DNA of 64,000 nucleotides from Labrys sp. KNU-23 (GCF_008330945.1 NZ_CP043488.1:1-64000); one strand, 5' to 3'; shown: positions 37,128-45,872, counted from the first letter of the stretch. The notes: a model not told the origin generated them from the letters alone. Numbers and translations are program-made.

Positions 37128-37916
37128 ATGGTCGAAGAACCCTACGCGGACGACCCAGTCTTAGTTGAACGCCGCGGGGCGGACGCGGGTCTCAATCCCA
37201 TGTTCGGAGAGTGGCAGAAAACATTCAATTTCGCGCCTGTACCCTACAGGGATGGCGGTGCCAGGTTGCGGGCATTCCATGAGGCCATCGCCGCTGAACT
37301 CACGAACAGATGGATATATTCCCGCGAAGTCCAGCTCGAAATTACGCTGCACCTTGACGTCCAGACAGTCCTGGAAACATCGGAAACGGCCGATCTGGAC
37401 AACTACGCAAAGGCCATTCTCGACGGACTCAAAGGCCCACGGGGCATCATGTTCGACGATACGCAGGTGCAGGCGCTTGCGATCTCCTGGCTGGACGGTT
37501 ACGGCGATCCCAGCTTCGAGATCTCTGCGAGAAGTTCGCCCGACGATTTCGTGCTTAAGCCGGTCGAGTTTTATGAAATGCCAGACGGGCTTTGGTACCC
37601 TCATGGTCGCTACGTCTGGAGCAACGGCGGCGAAGAGCCTCTTCCTGACAAAAGCCATTTCGCAGGTCTGTCGATTATTGAACTCATGAGTTCGGTGAAG
37701 AGACGCGCCCGTGCCGAAATGCGCAACGCCGGCGCTGACCGTCTGCGCGCCTATCAACGGGGACAGTACGTGTCATCTATGACTCGGGGTATCCCCGCGG
37801 ACGGATTGCAGACAGTGGCTTCACCTTGCAGCCAAGGCGAGACTGGCAAGAAGCGAGGCGCATTTGGAGGGAGGCGAATCCTGGCGAAATCGACGATATC
37901 GAGCAGACTCTTTTGA
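37128..37916 (+). CDS. RusA-family Holliday-junction resolvase-like protein
   Basis: Up to 262 residues. The RusA signature is ADLDNYAKAILDGLKGP followed by GIMFDDTQVQAL, giving the conserved acidic residues that bind metal for junction cleavage. RusA proteins are about 120-140 residues; here there is a C-terminal extension of over 100. The last 45 residues of this frame look non-coding, while another frame (to 37989) continues with natural-looking protein, so the gene is probably frameshifted near 37740-37790. It starts eight bases after the Argonaute stop, which places it in the SPARDA operon; that partnership is unusual. Confidence 0.75.
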   Translation: MVEEPYADDPVLVERRGADAGLNPMFGEWQKTFNFAPVPYRDGGARLRAFHEAIAAELTNRWIYSREVQLEITLHLDVQTVLETSETADLDNYAKAILDGLKGPRGIMFDDTQVQALAISWLDGYGDPSFEISARSSPDDFVLKPVEFYEMPDGLWYPHGRYVWSNGGEEPLPDKSHFAGLSIIELMSSVKRRARAEMRNAGADRLRAYQRGQYVSSMTRGIPADGLQTVASPCSQGETGKKRGAFGGRRILAKSTISSRLF

Positions 37917-37989
37917 AGCTCCGAGAGAACTATGATGCGTTGATAGAGGCGCTGGCCGGCCGCCTTCCGTCAGAGGACAGGGGGCAATG
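37739..37989 (+). pseudogene. Displaced C-terminal frame of the RusA-like gene
   Basis: A frame without its own start codon, open from a TGA at about 37736 to the TGA at 37987-37989. It encodes a plausible helical tail: VIYDSGYPRGRIADSGF, then LQPRRDWQEARRIWREA, then LLKLRENYDALIEALAG. It overlaps the last part of the RusA-like frame in the -1 register. Either a single indel split the gene or ribosomes shift frame here. From 37990 to 38247 there is no supportable gene. Confidence 0.55.
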
Positions 37990-38247
37990 AATCACCAGCC
38001 CGGATTCTCGCCCCGAGCCTTTCTGCGAAGCCGGAATGCAATCCTCGTGCATTTTTCGACCGCCATGGCCGCGCGCCTGGACCGGACCTTCCCGGGAGAC
38101 CTGCGCAATGCCCTGACGTGTTCGGCAAAGATGAGATGTCCTTGATGAATCTCTGTCGTGCGCGGATGATGGCTGTCCTCACCATGCTTTGTCTTTGCTT
38201 TCTGAGGAAATATTGATGATGATCCAAATAGCAATGGCGAACACCGA

Positions 38248-39128
38248 ATGAAGGTAGGGTACACAGAGTTTTCATTTGGATATGCCTTTACGGAGAACTT
38301 AATACGGTCGTCAGCGACTGCGCCTACGGGCGCACCGGTTTTTCCAAACTTAATCCAGGAGGGGCAATCCGGTTTTGATATTCGTATCGACTTTCCGGGC
38401 GTTCCGCTGTTTTTCCAGTACAAGCTTCCGGATTTGATATTCGTATCGACTTTCCGGGCGTTCCGCTGTTTTTCCAGTACAAGCTTCTGGAGTTGATGAA
38501 ACGTGCAACCGCGTTTGAGATCACTGGCGGGAACTGCCCGGGTCTTTCGGTCCCTTTCTTCCGGATTGCAATGATGCGCAGGGACGTATCGCGCCAGCAT
38601 GAATTGCTTATGCGCCTGGAATCGCGATATCCATCGAATGTGTTCTACGCGACCCCTGCGCTGGCAAACATCAAAGAGTTCGATCGCGCATATAATATTG
38701 CGTCAGTTGCGCAACAATCTGTGTTCTTTTCCCCGCGCGAAATAGGCCGGTTGCCGGACGATAAGACGCACACAATAGCGTACCAACCTGGGCTTCCGGT
38801 TGGATACTTTTGTTCTAACCCAAAACCAATCAAAGCGCGGACGTTTGCCGATTTGACTGCAATTTTCAGTGAGCAATTTCAGCAGAAGAGTCTCTCCCGG
38901 CTCGAAGATACCGCGCGCGAGATGCGCGAGCGGGTCGTTGAACTTGCTTCACCGGCAATGCGGCAGGCCGAGGCGGTCATCGCCGAGCGCGTAAGAAGAC
39001 GCGCCGAGGGCCTCGCCATCACAGTCAGGCCGCCAGAGCAAGAGCGTGCAGTCACCGACATTCTCGTGGCGAGGGAAATCGCGCGTGTGGATCTTGGAGT
39101 TGAAATGGTTGTCGCTCAGCCAAGTTAG
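38248..39128 (+). pseudogene. Unknown gene split by a 59-bp tandem duplication
   Basis: The front frame (from the ATG at 38248: MKVGYTEFSFGYAFTENLI) ends out of frame in the second repeat unit. The back frame (38493 or earlier to 39128) continues with MKRATAFEITGGNCPGLS and a C-terminal helical, Arg/Glu-rich part. Removing one 59-base unit joins them into one frame of about 275 residues through FFQYKLLELMKRATAF. No family recognised. The back part might still be made from the ATGATG at 38493. It lies in the defence cluster, downstream of the SPARDA operon. Confidence 0.6.
38368..38487 (+). repeat. Two-copy tandem repeat, 59-bp unit
   Basis: Units at 38368-38426 and 38427-38485 (identity running to 38487) differ at one base (T at 38373, A at 38432). 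Each contains TTGATATTCGTATCGACTTT and GTTTTTCCAGTACAAGCTTC. Fifty-nine is not a multiple of three, so the duplication shifts the frame of the gene it lies in. Confidence 0.9.
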
Positions 39129-39204
39129 CAACCATCGCCAAGCAATCGGTATGTTTACCGTGAGGACATGGGTGCGCCGGCAGTCACATTGCGTCCCGGT
39201 TCAG

Positions 39205-39696
39205 CTAGATTGACTGTTCAGCGGCGCGCAGGTCGGCGGTGACGTTCATGACGCCAGGGATTTCCCAAACAGAATCGCGCAGTATGAATTTCCAGGCTTT
39301 GACGCTATCGACGTAGGAGGCTCGCGGCTCGACCACGTCGTAGGGGATGATGGCGCCACGGATGACGCGGAATTTGTCGTCAAGCAATACCGCTGCAAGC
39401 TTGTCAAATGGCCGCTCGGGAAGGCGGCGGATGAAGCCAAGATGCCGCGAGCCTTCGGACGTTGCGAGCCGTCGGCATTTGATCTGATAGCGCAGCCCCT
39501 CGACGCAAATGGCATCGGCGTCTGCCGACGAGTTTCCATTGAGGGTCCAGCCGAACGCCTTCGAAAACAGCAGTTCGCCGTAGTTGCCCGTCGGATTGTT
39601 CGCGCTACGCACGACATCGCGCCGGCGAAGCTCCGCGAGCACATCGCCATGCAGTTCGAGGAGGGCAGAAACCGGAGCATCCTTCAGGTCGATCAT
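39205..39696 (-). CDS. Predicted PD-(D/E)XK nuclease-fold protein
   Basis: A 163-residue protein. The central region reads GNYGELLFSKAFGWTLN, then SADADAICVEGLRYQIKCRR: an early Glu, an Asp pair and a Q-x-K on the next strand, the layout of restriction-endonuclease-like folds. The C-terminal half (FDKLAAVLLDDKFRVI) fits the strand order of that fold. Many proteins of this shape serve as restriction or defence nucleases; no methyltransferase partner is adjacent. Converges with the broken gene upstream. Confidence 0.55.
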   Translation of the reverse strand: MIDLKDAPVSALLELHGDVLAELRRRDVVRSANNPTGNYGELLFSKAFGWTLNGNSSADADAICVEGLRYQIKCRRLATSEGSRHLGFIRRLPERPFDKLAAVLLDDKFRVIRGAIIPYDVVEPRASYVDSVKAWKFILRDSVWEIPGVMNVTADLRAAEQSI

Positions 39697-39829
39697 TTTG
39701 GCAGCATACTGGGATTCGGCACCGAGTTCGATCCACAGAAATCATATAGCGCAAACAATCACATACGAGTGCCCATCTTCATCCTCACCGGCACGGCACC
39801 ACCAGATACAGCATGGTTTAGTCACGAAT

Positions 39830-39897
39830 GCCGTCCCAGACGGGACTCGAACTTGCGACCCGGGCTGCGGCGCCGATGGTCGAGGTCAACTGGGACC
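39830..39897 (-). other. Degenerate tRNA-like fold
   Basis: On the minus strand GTCCCAG (39896-39890) can pair perfectly with CTGGGAC (39839-39833). A T-loop-like GTTCGAGTC stands at the expected distance before the 3' acceptor strand, followed by a discriminator-like G. The D and anticodon arms do not form normally and the total is only about 68 bases, so it is a remnant at best. The rest of 39697-39979 holds nothing else I can support. Confidence 0.3.
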
Positions 39898-39992
39898 GAA
39901 CTTTCGATATTGCATGTGAGATGGCTGGATGTTGCCCGCCGCCCACCAGTTCTGCGCTATTATCCAGGCAGTTTCTTTCGTAACCGGTATTC

Positions 39993-41522
39993 TCAGGCGA
40001 CGGCTTTGAGTTGCGCGGGTGCATATGCCCAAGGCAGCAGGTGGTCGAGCTGGTTTTGTGGATGACCGGCGACGATGCGGTTGATGACGTCGGCGAGGTA
40101 TGCGTGCGGGTCGACGCCGTTGAGCTTGGCGGCCTCTACGAGCGAGACAATCGTCGCCCAGTGGTCTCCGCCGCCGTCGGAGCCGCCGAAGAGCGCGTTC
40201 TTGCGATTGAGTGCAATTGGCCTGATCGAGCGTTCGACCACGTTTGAGTCGATCTCGATCCTGCCGTCATCGAGGAAGCGCGTCAGGCCCGTCCAGCGCG
40301 AGAGCGCGTAGCGGATCGCTTCGGCCAGCTTGCTCTTCCGGCTGACCAAGACAAGTTTTTCGCGCAGCCACGGCTCGAGGGCATCGATGATCGGCCGGGT
40401 CTTTTGCTGGCGGGCGGCGCGGCGCTCCTCCGCCGGGCGCCCCCGGATATCGCTCTCGATTTTGTAAAGCTCGGCGATGCGCTGGAGCGCCTCCGTGGCA
40501 ATAGGCGCGAGTCCGGACTGCGCCAGTTCGTAGAAGCGGCGACGGACATGGGCCCAGCAGAAGGCCAGGCTCACGGCATTGCGCTCGGCAAGGACCTTGT
40601 AGCCGGCGTAACCGTCCACCTGCAGGACGCCGACAAAGCCCTGAAGATGGCGCACGACGTTCTCGGCCTTTCGGTCCGGCGCATAGAGATAGGCGACGCC
40701 GGGCGGGTCGATCCCGCCCCAGGGCCGGTCGTCACGCGCATAGGCAAACAGTTGGCCGGTCTTGGTGCGGCCGCGACCGGGATCGAGAACCGGCGCCGTC
40801 GTCTCGTCGGCGAAGAGCTTGTTGGACGCCTTGAGCCGCTCGAACAGGCGCTCATGGATCGGCCGGAGCAGGAAGGCTGCCTTTCCGACCCAGTCGGCGA
40901 GCGTGGACCGATCCAGGTTCACGCCTTGGCAGGCATAGATCTGCGCCTGGCGATACAGAGGAAGATGGTCGGCGTATTTGCTGACCAGCACATGGACGAC
41001 GGTCGCCTCGGTTGGGATGCCGCCCTCGACCAGCCGCGCCAGAGCAGGCGCCTGCACCACGACCTCCTCGCAGCTCCGGCAGGCATACTTCGGCCGGCGC
41101 GTGACGATCACGCGGAACTGCGCCGGCACGATGTCGAGGCGCTCGGAAGAATCCTCGCCCATGACGTGCAGCATTCCCTTGCAGCACGGGCAGATCTTGT
41201 CGGGAATGTCGATGACCTGCTCGATACGCGGTAGGTGCGCGGGCAGTGAACCGCGGTTGGCGCGCCGCTTCCTGGCGCGAGCCTCGCGCTTGGCGGGATC
41301 GGCGATGTCCTCCGCCGCGAAGCCCTCGGCCTCGACCTGCTCTGCCTCTTCCAGACCCAGCAGGAGCTGGTCGACGGGCAGGCTCTCTGCCCTGCGACCG
41401 AAGCGGTGGCGCTGCAGCTCCTTGATGATCTGGCGCAACCGCTCGTTCTCGGCGCGCTCCGCCGCGAGCATCGCCTGAAGCGCAATCGGATCGTTGGTCA
41501 GTGGCCCGGCCGGATTGGTCAC
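39993..41522 (-). CDS. tnpC: IS66-family transposase (TnpC)
   Basis: A 509-residue transposase with the IS66 plan: an N-terminal coiled coil (LAAERAENERLRQIIKELQ), a zinc-finger-like CPCCKGML and YACRSCEE, and a DDE domain with LFADETTAPVLDPG, LQVDGYAGYKVL and RALxR-like VERSIRPIALNRKNALF near the C-terminus. The frame is intact. It is the catalytic protein of the element. Confidence 0.95.
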   Translation of the reverse strand: MTNPAGPLTNDPIALQAMLAAERAENERLRQIIKELQRHRFGRRAESLPVDQLLLGLEEAEQVEAEGFAAEDIADPAKREARARKRRANRGSLPAHLPRIEQVIDIPDKICPCCKGMLHVMGEDSSERLDIVPAQFRVIVTRRPKYACRSCEEVVVQAPALARLVEGGIPTEATVVHVLVSKYADHLPLYRQAQIYACQGVNLDRSTLADWVGKAAFLLRPIHERLFERLKASNKLFADETTAPVLDPGRGRTKTGQLFAYARDDRPWGGIDPPGVAYLYAPDRKAENVVRHLQGFVGVLQVDGYAGYKVLAERNAVSLAFCWAHVRRRFYELAQSGLAPIATEALQRIAELYKIESDIRGRPAEERRAARQQKTRPIIDALEPWLREKLVLVSRKSKLAEAIRYALSRWTGLTRFLDDGRIEIDSNVVERSIRPIALNRKNALFGGSDGGGDHWATIVSLVEAAKLNGVDPHAYLADVINRIVAGHPQNQLDHLLPWAYAPAQLKAVA

Positions 41523-41579
41523 AAAGCCGATTCAACCATGCATTCCAATGCTTCGCCAGTGCCTTGGCCGTCGGTGGAA

Positions 41580-41936
41580 TCAACCTGCCGCGACCGGCGC
41601 GCGTGTCTCCCGGGCGTCATGCACGCGACGCCAATCTAACCCTTCCAGGAGCGCCTGCAATTGCGCCGCCGTCAACCTCACCACGCCATCGGTGATGGCA
41701 GGCCAGCAGAACTTTCCGTCCTCCAGGCGCTTTGCCAGCAGGCACACGCCAGTGCCGTCGAAGTAGACCAGCTTGACCCGGTCGGCACGCTTCGCCCTGA
41801 AGACGTAGACTGCGCCGGAGAACGGATCGGCGCCCATCGTGTCGCGCGCCAGCGCCGCCAATCCCTCAGCGCCCTTGCGGAAGTCCACCGGCTTGGTCGC
41901 CGCCATGACGCGCACGGCGCCAGTCGGCCCGATCAC
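41580..41936 (-). CDS. tnpB: IS66 accessory protein TnpB
   Basis: A 118-residue protein with the family pattern PVDFRKGAEGLAALARDT, GAVYVFRAKRADRVKLVYFDGTG and CLLAKRLEDGKFCWP. It is required for efficient IS66 transposition. It is intact and overlaps tnpA by four bases. Confidence 0.95.
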   Translation of the reverse strand: MIGPTGAVRVMAATKPVDFRKGAEGLAALARDTMGADPFSGAVYVFRAKRADRVKLVYFDGTGVCLLAKRLEDGKFCWPAITDGVVRLTAAQLQALLEGLDWRRVHDARETRAPVAAG

Positions 41937-42379
41937 GACGACGCCTCCAGCGCACGGATCACCGCCGCCACCGTCCTGGCGTCGGCGCCACGACCGACCC
42001 GCGTGGCGACACCGTCAATCTCCAGCTCGATCACGCCAATTTCTCGCGCGGTCTTTCGCTTGCGCGTCGATCTCGCGCGCTTCCCCGCCGGTTCGGGCTC
42101 CGGTGCCGCGACCACTGCTGGAACAAACAATGGCTCCGGTGACGGCGCATTCGCCAATGGCACCCGCGCGGATCGCCACCAGGCAAACAGTTGCTGCGGG
42201 GACAATGCATATCGCCGGGCCACCGCGCTCACGGTCTCGCCGCCATCGTAGCTTTCCGCCACAATCCGCGCCTTCTCCTCCGGCAACCATTCGCGCCGTC
42301 GGCCGGAACCCGTGAACACTTCGAAACGTCGCGCCGGCTCTGGATCGCTGGACTTAAGCGTAAGCTCTGAAATCGTCAT
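41933..42379 (-). CDS. tnpA: IS66 accessory protein TnpA
   Basis: A 148-residue protein with an N-terminal helix-turn-helix: RRREWLPEEKARIVAES and VSAVARRYALSPQQLFAWW, the usual TnpA recognition helix. A proline-rich linker and a C-terminal strand-helix part follow. First gene of the element and apparently intact. Confidence 0.93.
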   Translation of the reverse strand: MTISELTLKSSDPEPARRFEVFTGSGRRREWLPEEKARIVAESYDGGETVSAVARRYALSPQQLFAWWRSARVPLANAPSPEPLFVPAVVAAPEPEPAGKRARSTRKRKTAREIGVIELEIDGVATRVGRGADARTVAAVIRALEASS

Positions 42380-42603
42380 GTGTCGAAGCCCTCAAAGGCT
42401 CCGAACATCGTCGCTCACGACCATAGGCGAAAGGTGCCAATGGGACAGCGCTTACCGTGCACGCAACAATGCACAGAGAAATTCGAACTCTCGCATATAT
42501 GCAGTTAGTGACACAAGAGCCACAAACCGTCATCGCTTGGCTTTACATCGGAAACATTGCTGCGCAGGTTCTTCCGACATCAATTCGATCGTTGCGGGGC
42601 AAC

Positions 42604-42837
42604 ATGCAGGTACCAAAGCATTGGAAAATCTTTTTGGAAGAGCTCGGAGAATTTGGTACCGGCGACGTGATTGCGCTGGAGACGGGGGAGGTCTTGGGCA
42701 AATGGTCACTTATCGACGATGTCTACTACGCCTTTACTCCAGAAGGCGCTGAGAAATACATATTCTTTGAGCCCTTTTTCGGAATGCTGTGTCTGGCCGT
42801 GAGGGAATGGTACGAAAGCAAAGCGGTTGATCATTGA
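42604..42837 (+). CDS. Small unknown protein beside IS66
   Basis: A 77-residue protein from the ATG at 42604: acidic and aromatic-rich, with ALETGEVLGKWSLIDDVYYA and FFEPFFGMLCLAVREWYESK. No family recognised. The frame is open upstream to the IS66 edge, so the natural gene may have been longer and been cut by the insertion. The ribosome site is weak. Confidence 0.45.
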   Translation: MQVPKHWKIFLEELGEFGTGDVIALETGEVLGKWSLIDDVYYAFTPEGAEKYIFFEPFFGMLCLAVREWYESKAVDH

Positions 42838-42926
42838 TCACCCGCGATCTCGATACCGGCGTGCCGATCGTCTACCACCTCAATTCGGATACCACCATCG
42901 CCAGCAAGCAGGAACTGAAGGGCTGA
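42837..42926 (+). pseudogene. 3' fragment resembling phosphoglycerate mutase gpmA
   Basis: Thirty bases-in-frame codons before a TGA read ITRDLDTGVPIVYHLNSDTT and then IASKQELKG. This resembles the C-terminus of alphaproteobacterial 2,3-bisphosphoglycerate-dependent phosphoglycerate mutase (a PTG-P-VY-LN pattern ending in a short ASK-type tail). Nothing upstream belongs to that enzyme. It is probably debris from the chromosome side of an insertion or deletion event. Confidence 0.4.
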
Positions 42927-42987
42927 CCGCTGGGAACGGCCAAGGCTCCTTACGACGGCGTGCTGGCCACCCCAACACCAGCACCCC

Positions 42988-43548
42988 CTATTGACCCCGG
43001 ATTCGAGCCAGTTCTTTCTGAATCTGCTCTCCCTCGCAGAGAACCACCTTAACGCGGTCGACCCGGCCTCCGACAAGGCCTCTTCTCAGACACTGCTCCG
43101 TGACCGGACGCATGAATTTGCTAATTTGGCTATTCGGCTCTCTTCCAATGGACCCTAGTGTGTCCACGATCGACAACTGGGCCTTTTGCTGCGCCTGGCG
43201 ACAACTCGTTATATTCGTCCAAGCAGGAGGAACGACCGGCTTGCTGTCATCCTTGCAGAGGACCTCGACATCACGGTTATAGGTCCCGTTCAACTTAGCG
43301 ACTACATCAGACGGCACAAAAATGCCTTCGAAAGGCGTTCCGTTAACCGCCCCACCTGACGTGTCTGCTTTAGACCCGTCTTGCATCTGTAACTGTCGCA
43401 GGGCCTTCATTTGCTGGTCGCGACAATAGACCTGCATTTCATAGTCAGTGCCCCACTTCTTGGCACAATCCCGCGCGATTTCAGGAGGGACTTGTTGAGC
43501 GAATGCGGGCGCCGTGATCAACGTGACCGCCAATAGCCATTTCTTCAT
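42988..43548 (-). CDS. Exported protein of unknown function
   Basis: A 186-residue protein with a clean signal peptide (MKKWLLAVTLITAPAFA-QQ). The mature part has six cysteines, including RDCAKKWGTDYEMQVYCRDQ, which could form disulfides in the periplasm. No family recognised. It lies 19 bases downstream of the membrane-anchored gene and probably shares its transcript. Confidence 0.65.
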   Translation of the reverse strand: MKKWLLAVTLITAPAFAQQVPPEIARDCAKKWGTDYEMQVYCRDQQMKALRQLQMQDGSKADTSGGAVNGTPFEGIFVPSDVVAKLNGTYNRDVEVLCKDDSKPVVPPAWTNITSCRQAQQKAQLSIVDTLGSIGREPNSQISKFMRPVTEQCLRRGLVGGRVDRVKVVLCEGEQIQKELARIRGQ

Positions 43549-43567
43549 TGGAGCCTCACGGTATGTT

Positions 43568-44497
43568 TTAGTGCCTCGACCAAAGGATTGCTAGGATACT
43601 TACCAAGAGGGCAGCGATGCCCCAAAGCGCGTGCTTCAGTGGCCGGAGCGCCTGGACCATTTGAGCATGCGGATCAGTGACGGGGAGGCCAGCGGTTTCC
43701 GACACGGCTGATGCTGCCACTTGATGACCATCTTGATCGAGGGAGAGATCGGCTTTCTCGAACTCTATAGATCTGTTCAGCGTAAGGGTAGCTTCGTGCG
43801 ATTCACCTAAACGAGGTAGTTTAATATCGATGTCCGGCTTTGGGTCCAAATCATGAAAATCATGTGCTGTCAGAACTTTAATCTCTCGTGTGTATATGTC
43901 GGGGGTCCATCCAGCATAAAAACCTGGGACGCCTTTGATCCGTAAAATTAGCTCATCCACAAGCCCATTAGAAATGTCCGCTGCGTAGCGGGAAAAATCG
44001 TCTGGTTTTACCCGCAAGTGAAATTCGATGCAGTCTTCGGTTTTGATCTTTCTTCTAAATTGGGTCTCGTCGGTAAACATTGGCAAGCCGAATGTCCAAC
44101 ATTGCATTTGTTCATCAGGAACATTCGTAGGGTGTATAAATAACTGGAAATCCCTTATCTCGCGCTGAGTTCCGAGCATCGAGTAAGTAACTGTTTTATG
44201 TGAATCTCCTTCGTCAAGTGGATGGCCACGGCGCAAGCGCACTCGAATTATTCGATTGGATCTTCCATAGATACTTTTCTCGGAAGCAGACTTGCGGTTG
44301 GTGTTCTCATAGCCTAAATCGACACCGTCAACGACAACACACGAAATCGCCGTGAAGTACAAAGACATGTTCCACGGGATCAAGTCGAGACTAACTACTC
44401 GCCCCTGTTCATCAACTTCGTTGATTGCCCAGCGATAGAGCCCTCCGTAGGTAGGCTCTGTGTTAAGTCGCACCTTGTGTTCGAGATGGTACCCCAC
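43568..44497 (-). CDS. Unknown protein with C-terminal membrane anchor
   Basis: A 309-residue, beta-rich soluble protein ending in one transmembrane helix (ALWGIAALLVSILAIL) and three more residues, a tail-anchored layout. No domain recognised. The AT-richer base composition stands out from the nar and tra regions by eye, hinting at a different origin. The 230 bases upstream hold no gene. Confidence 0.6.
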   Translation of the reverse strand: MGYHLEHKVRLNTEPTYGGLYRWAINEVDEQGRVVSLDLIPWNMSLYFTAISCVVVDGVDLGYENTNRKSASEKSIYGRSNRIIRVRLRRGHPLDEGDSHKTVTYSMLGTQREIRDFQLFIHPTNVPDEQMQCWTFGLPMFTDETQFRRKIKTEDCIEFHLRVKPDDFSRYAADISNGLVDELILRIKGVPGFYAGWTPDIYTREIKVLTAHDFHDLDPKPDIDIKLPRLGESHEATLTLNRSIEFEKADLSLDQDGHQVAASAVSETAGLPVTDPHAQMVQALRPLKHALWGIAALLVSILAILWSRH

Positions 44498-44729
44498 TGT
44501 ATTCTCCTCATCTCTGCTTATAACTTACGCTGTGAGCATCGGAGGGCGATGACAACCTTTGATAGTCTGCAATCACTCCCCCGCAAACATAGGTCGCGTG
44601 CAGATTGTAGGTCAACTCGCGGTCAGGGTTATCCGTTTAAGCATGAGTCTTTTTGTGCAAGTAATCGCATTCTGCCGCATTGACCGGAACCCTACTGGTC
44701 GCCCGGCGTTGACTGTTTGGAGGTGCGCC

Positions 44730-45023
44730 ATGAACTCAAAACCCTGGTCACATCCAGTCAAGTTCGAGACTAGCGTCGGGCAATTTCGCATCATCATGAC
44801 AACCGAAGACGCTGCCCGATATCTCCTCAATGGATGGCCAATCGATGATGGCGAGAAGCTCATTGCTGCCCGGCGAGCCTGTTTGGATGCCCTGGAAGAC
44901 GAAGTGCCCGCGGCCCAAACGAGAAAGGCGTTCATCGAAGCGTGCGAGGAAGCGGGCATGTACGTCATGCCGGCGTGGCAGCCTACCAGTGACGGTTCGT
45001 GTTCTGCTCAAACATTTGCATGA
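44730..45023 (+). CDS. DUF982 family protein
   Basis: A 97-residue protein: VKFETSVGQFRIIMTTEDAA, then LLNGWPIDDGEKLIAARRAC and KAFIEACEEAG. This follows DUF982, a family almost confined to Hyphomicrobiales, present in many copies on rhizobial replicons and of unknown function. GGAGG lies six bases before the ATG. Its 3' end overlaps that of the convergent next gene by about 40 bases. Confidence 0.8.
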   Translation: MNSKPWSHPVKFETSVGQFRIIMTTEDAARYLLNGWPIDDGEKLIAARRACLDALEDEVPAAQTRKAFIEACEEAGMYVMPAWQPTSDGSCSAQTFA

Positions 45024-45315
45024 GCTGATCATACACTTCTTGCGCGCTTCCCTGGATGGCAGTGGGCTGACCTGCGAGGAGAGCTTCGCCATCGTTCACG
45101 ACGCCCCACAGAATCTCGCTCGAACCACCACGCGTTGCTTCCGTGCGGGCGTATTCGATGATCTCATGGAGCCTGGATACCTGGTCATCGCTCAACACAG
45201 ATACGCGTCGACGTCCCAGGTTATCGATCATCCCAAGCTGCTCGCTCGCGACTTCCTCAAGCCTCGCATCGGCAGGAATGTCCCTACCCACGTCTTTAAG
45301 CACTTTAACGTTCAT
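44983..45315 (-). CDS. Small unknown protein
   Basis: A 110-residue, acidic helical protein from the ATG at 45315, which has AAGGTAGG upstream; a longer frame would overlap the exported protein gene. The stretch VSVLSDDQVSRLHEIIEYAR looks like an amphipathic helix. No family recognised. Confidence 0.5.
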   Translation of the reverse strand: MNVKVLKDVGRDIPADARLEEVASEQLGMIDNLGRRRVSVLSDDQVSRLHEIIEYARTEATRGGSSEILWGVVNDGEALLAGQPTAIQGSAQEVYDQLMQMFEQNTNRHW

Positions 45316-45371
45316 CGGCCTACCTTTCGCAACACTGACAATCGATCTCTTTGTCGCGACGTCGCGACCCG

Positions 45372-45764
45372 TCATTTGGCCTCTGACCGAAAGGGGGCGC
45401 ACACGGCACTTTCCGCAAGCGGCTTAAATTCCTTGTACGATCCTTGGTGTGCGAGAAATACCAGGCGGACATCCCCCTGTAGGTCACGGCAGAGCAGTGA
45501 GTATTCAATGCCACGATCAGCATTTTGGAAAGCGAGGATGTTAAAGATGCACATGGTCTTGGTATCGGCGGCGCGCTGCTCCTTGGTCATAGCGCGTACT
45601 CGGTCACGCCATGTACGGAATACCTCATTCCGTCGTTTATGCTCAGCGCCTTCCGGGGTCTTCCAATAATCCGCCTGCGCCTGGCAATAAACATCCTCAA
45701 GGCCATCAGCTTGGGCCGGAAGTCCAACAAATAGAAGTCCCAAAGCTATAACGAACCTACGCAT
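45372..45764 (-). CDS. Small exported protein, unknown
   Basis: About 130 residues with a signal peptide ([21 protein letters not shown]). The mature part has four cysteines, at positions such as [19 protein letters not shown] and SLLCRDLQG, suggesting disulfides. No family recognised. It sits upstream of the small acidic protein on the same strand. Confidence 0.6.
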
Positions 45765-45872
45765 TGCTACCTCAACCACCAATTAAGGCCGCGGAGAATA
45801 ACCACAACCTAGCGTAGCAGCTTCTGACGAGTGGAATACCCGTTGTCAACATACCTTATGGACGACAATTAT

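Larger units (their letters stand above)
39980..42455 (-). mobile_element. IS66-family insertion sequence
   Basis: About 2.48 kb with the IS66 gene order tnpA-tnpB-tnpC on the minus strand. The ends, read inward, begin GTAACCGGTATTCTC (39980) and GTAAGCGCTGTCCCA (from 42455), matching the GTAA-type IS66 termini. The 8-bp flanks (TTTCTTTC and CGTGCACG) are not duplicates, so the expected target repeat is missing; recombination between copies or an adjacent deletion is possible. Confidence 0.88.

Noticed and set aside
38368..38487. CRISPR-like repeat
   Set aside because: Two directly abutting 59-bp units without spacers; it is a tandem duplication. No CRISPR array or cas gene was seen anywhere in the window.
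40404..41234. 276-codon frame antisense to IS66 tnpC
   Set aside because: tnpC has complete IS66 motifs; the antisense frame has none.
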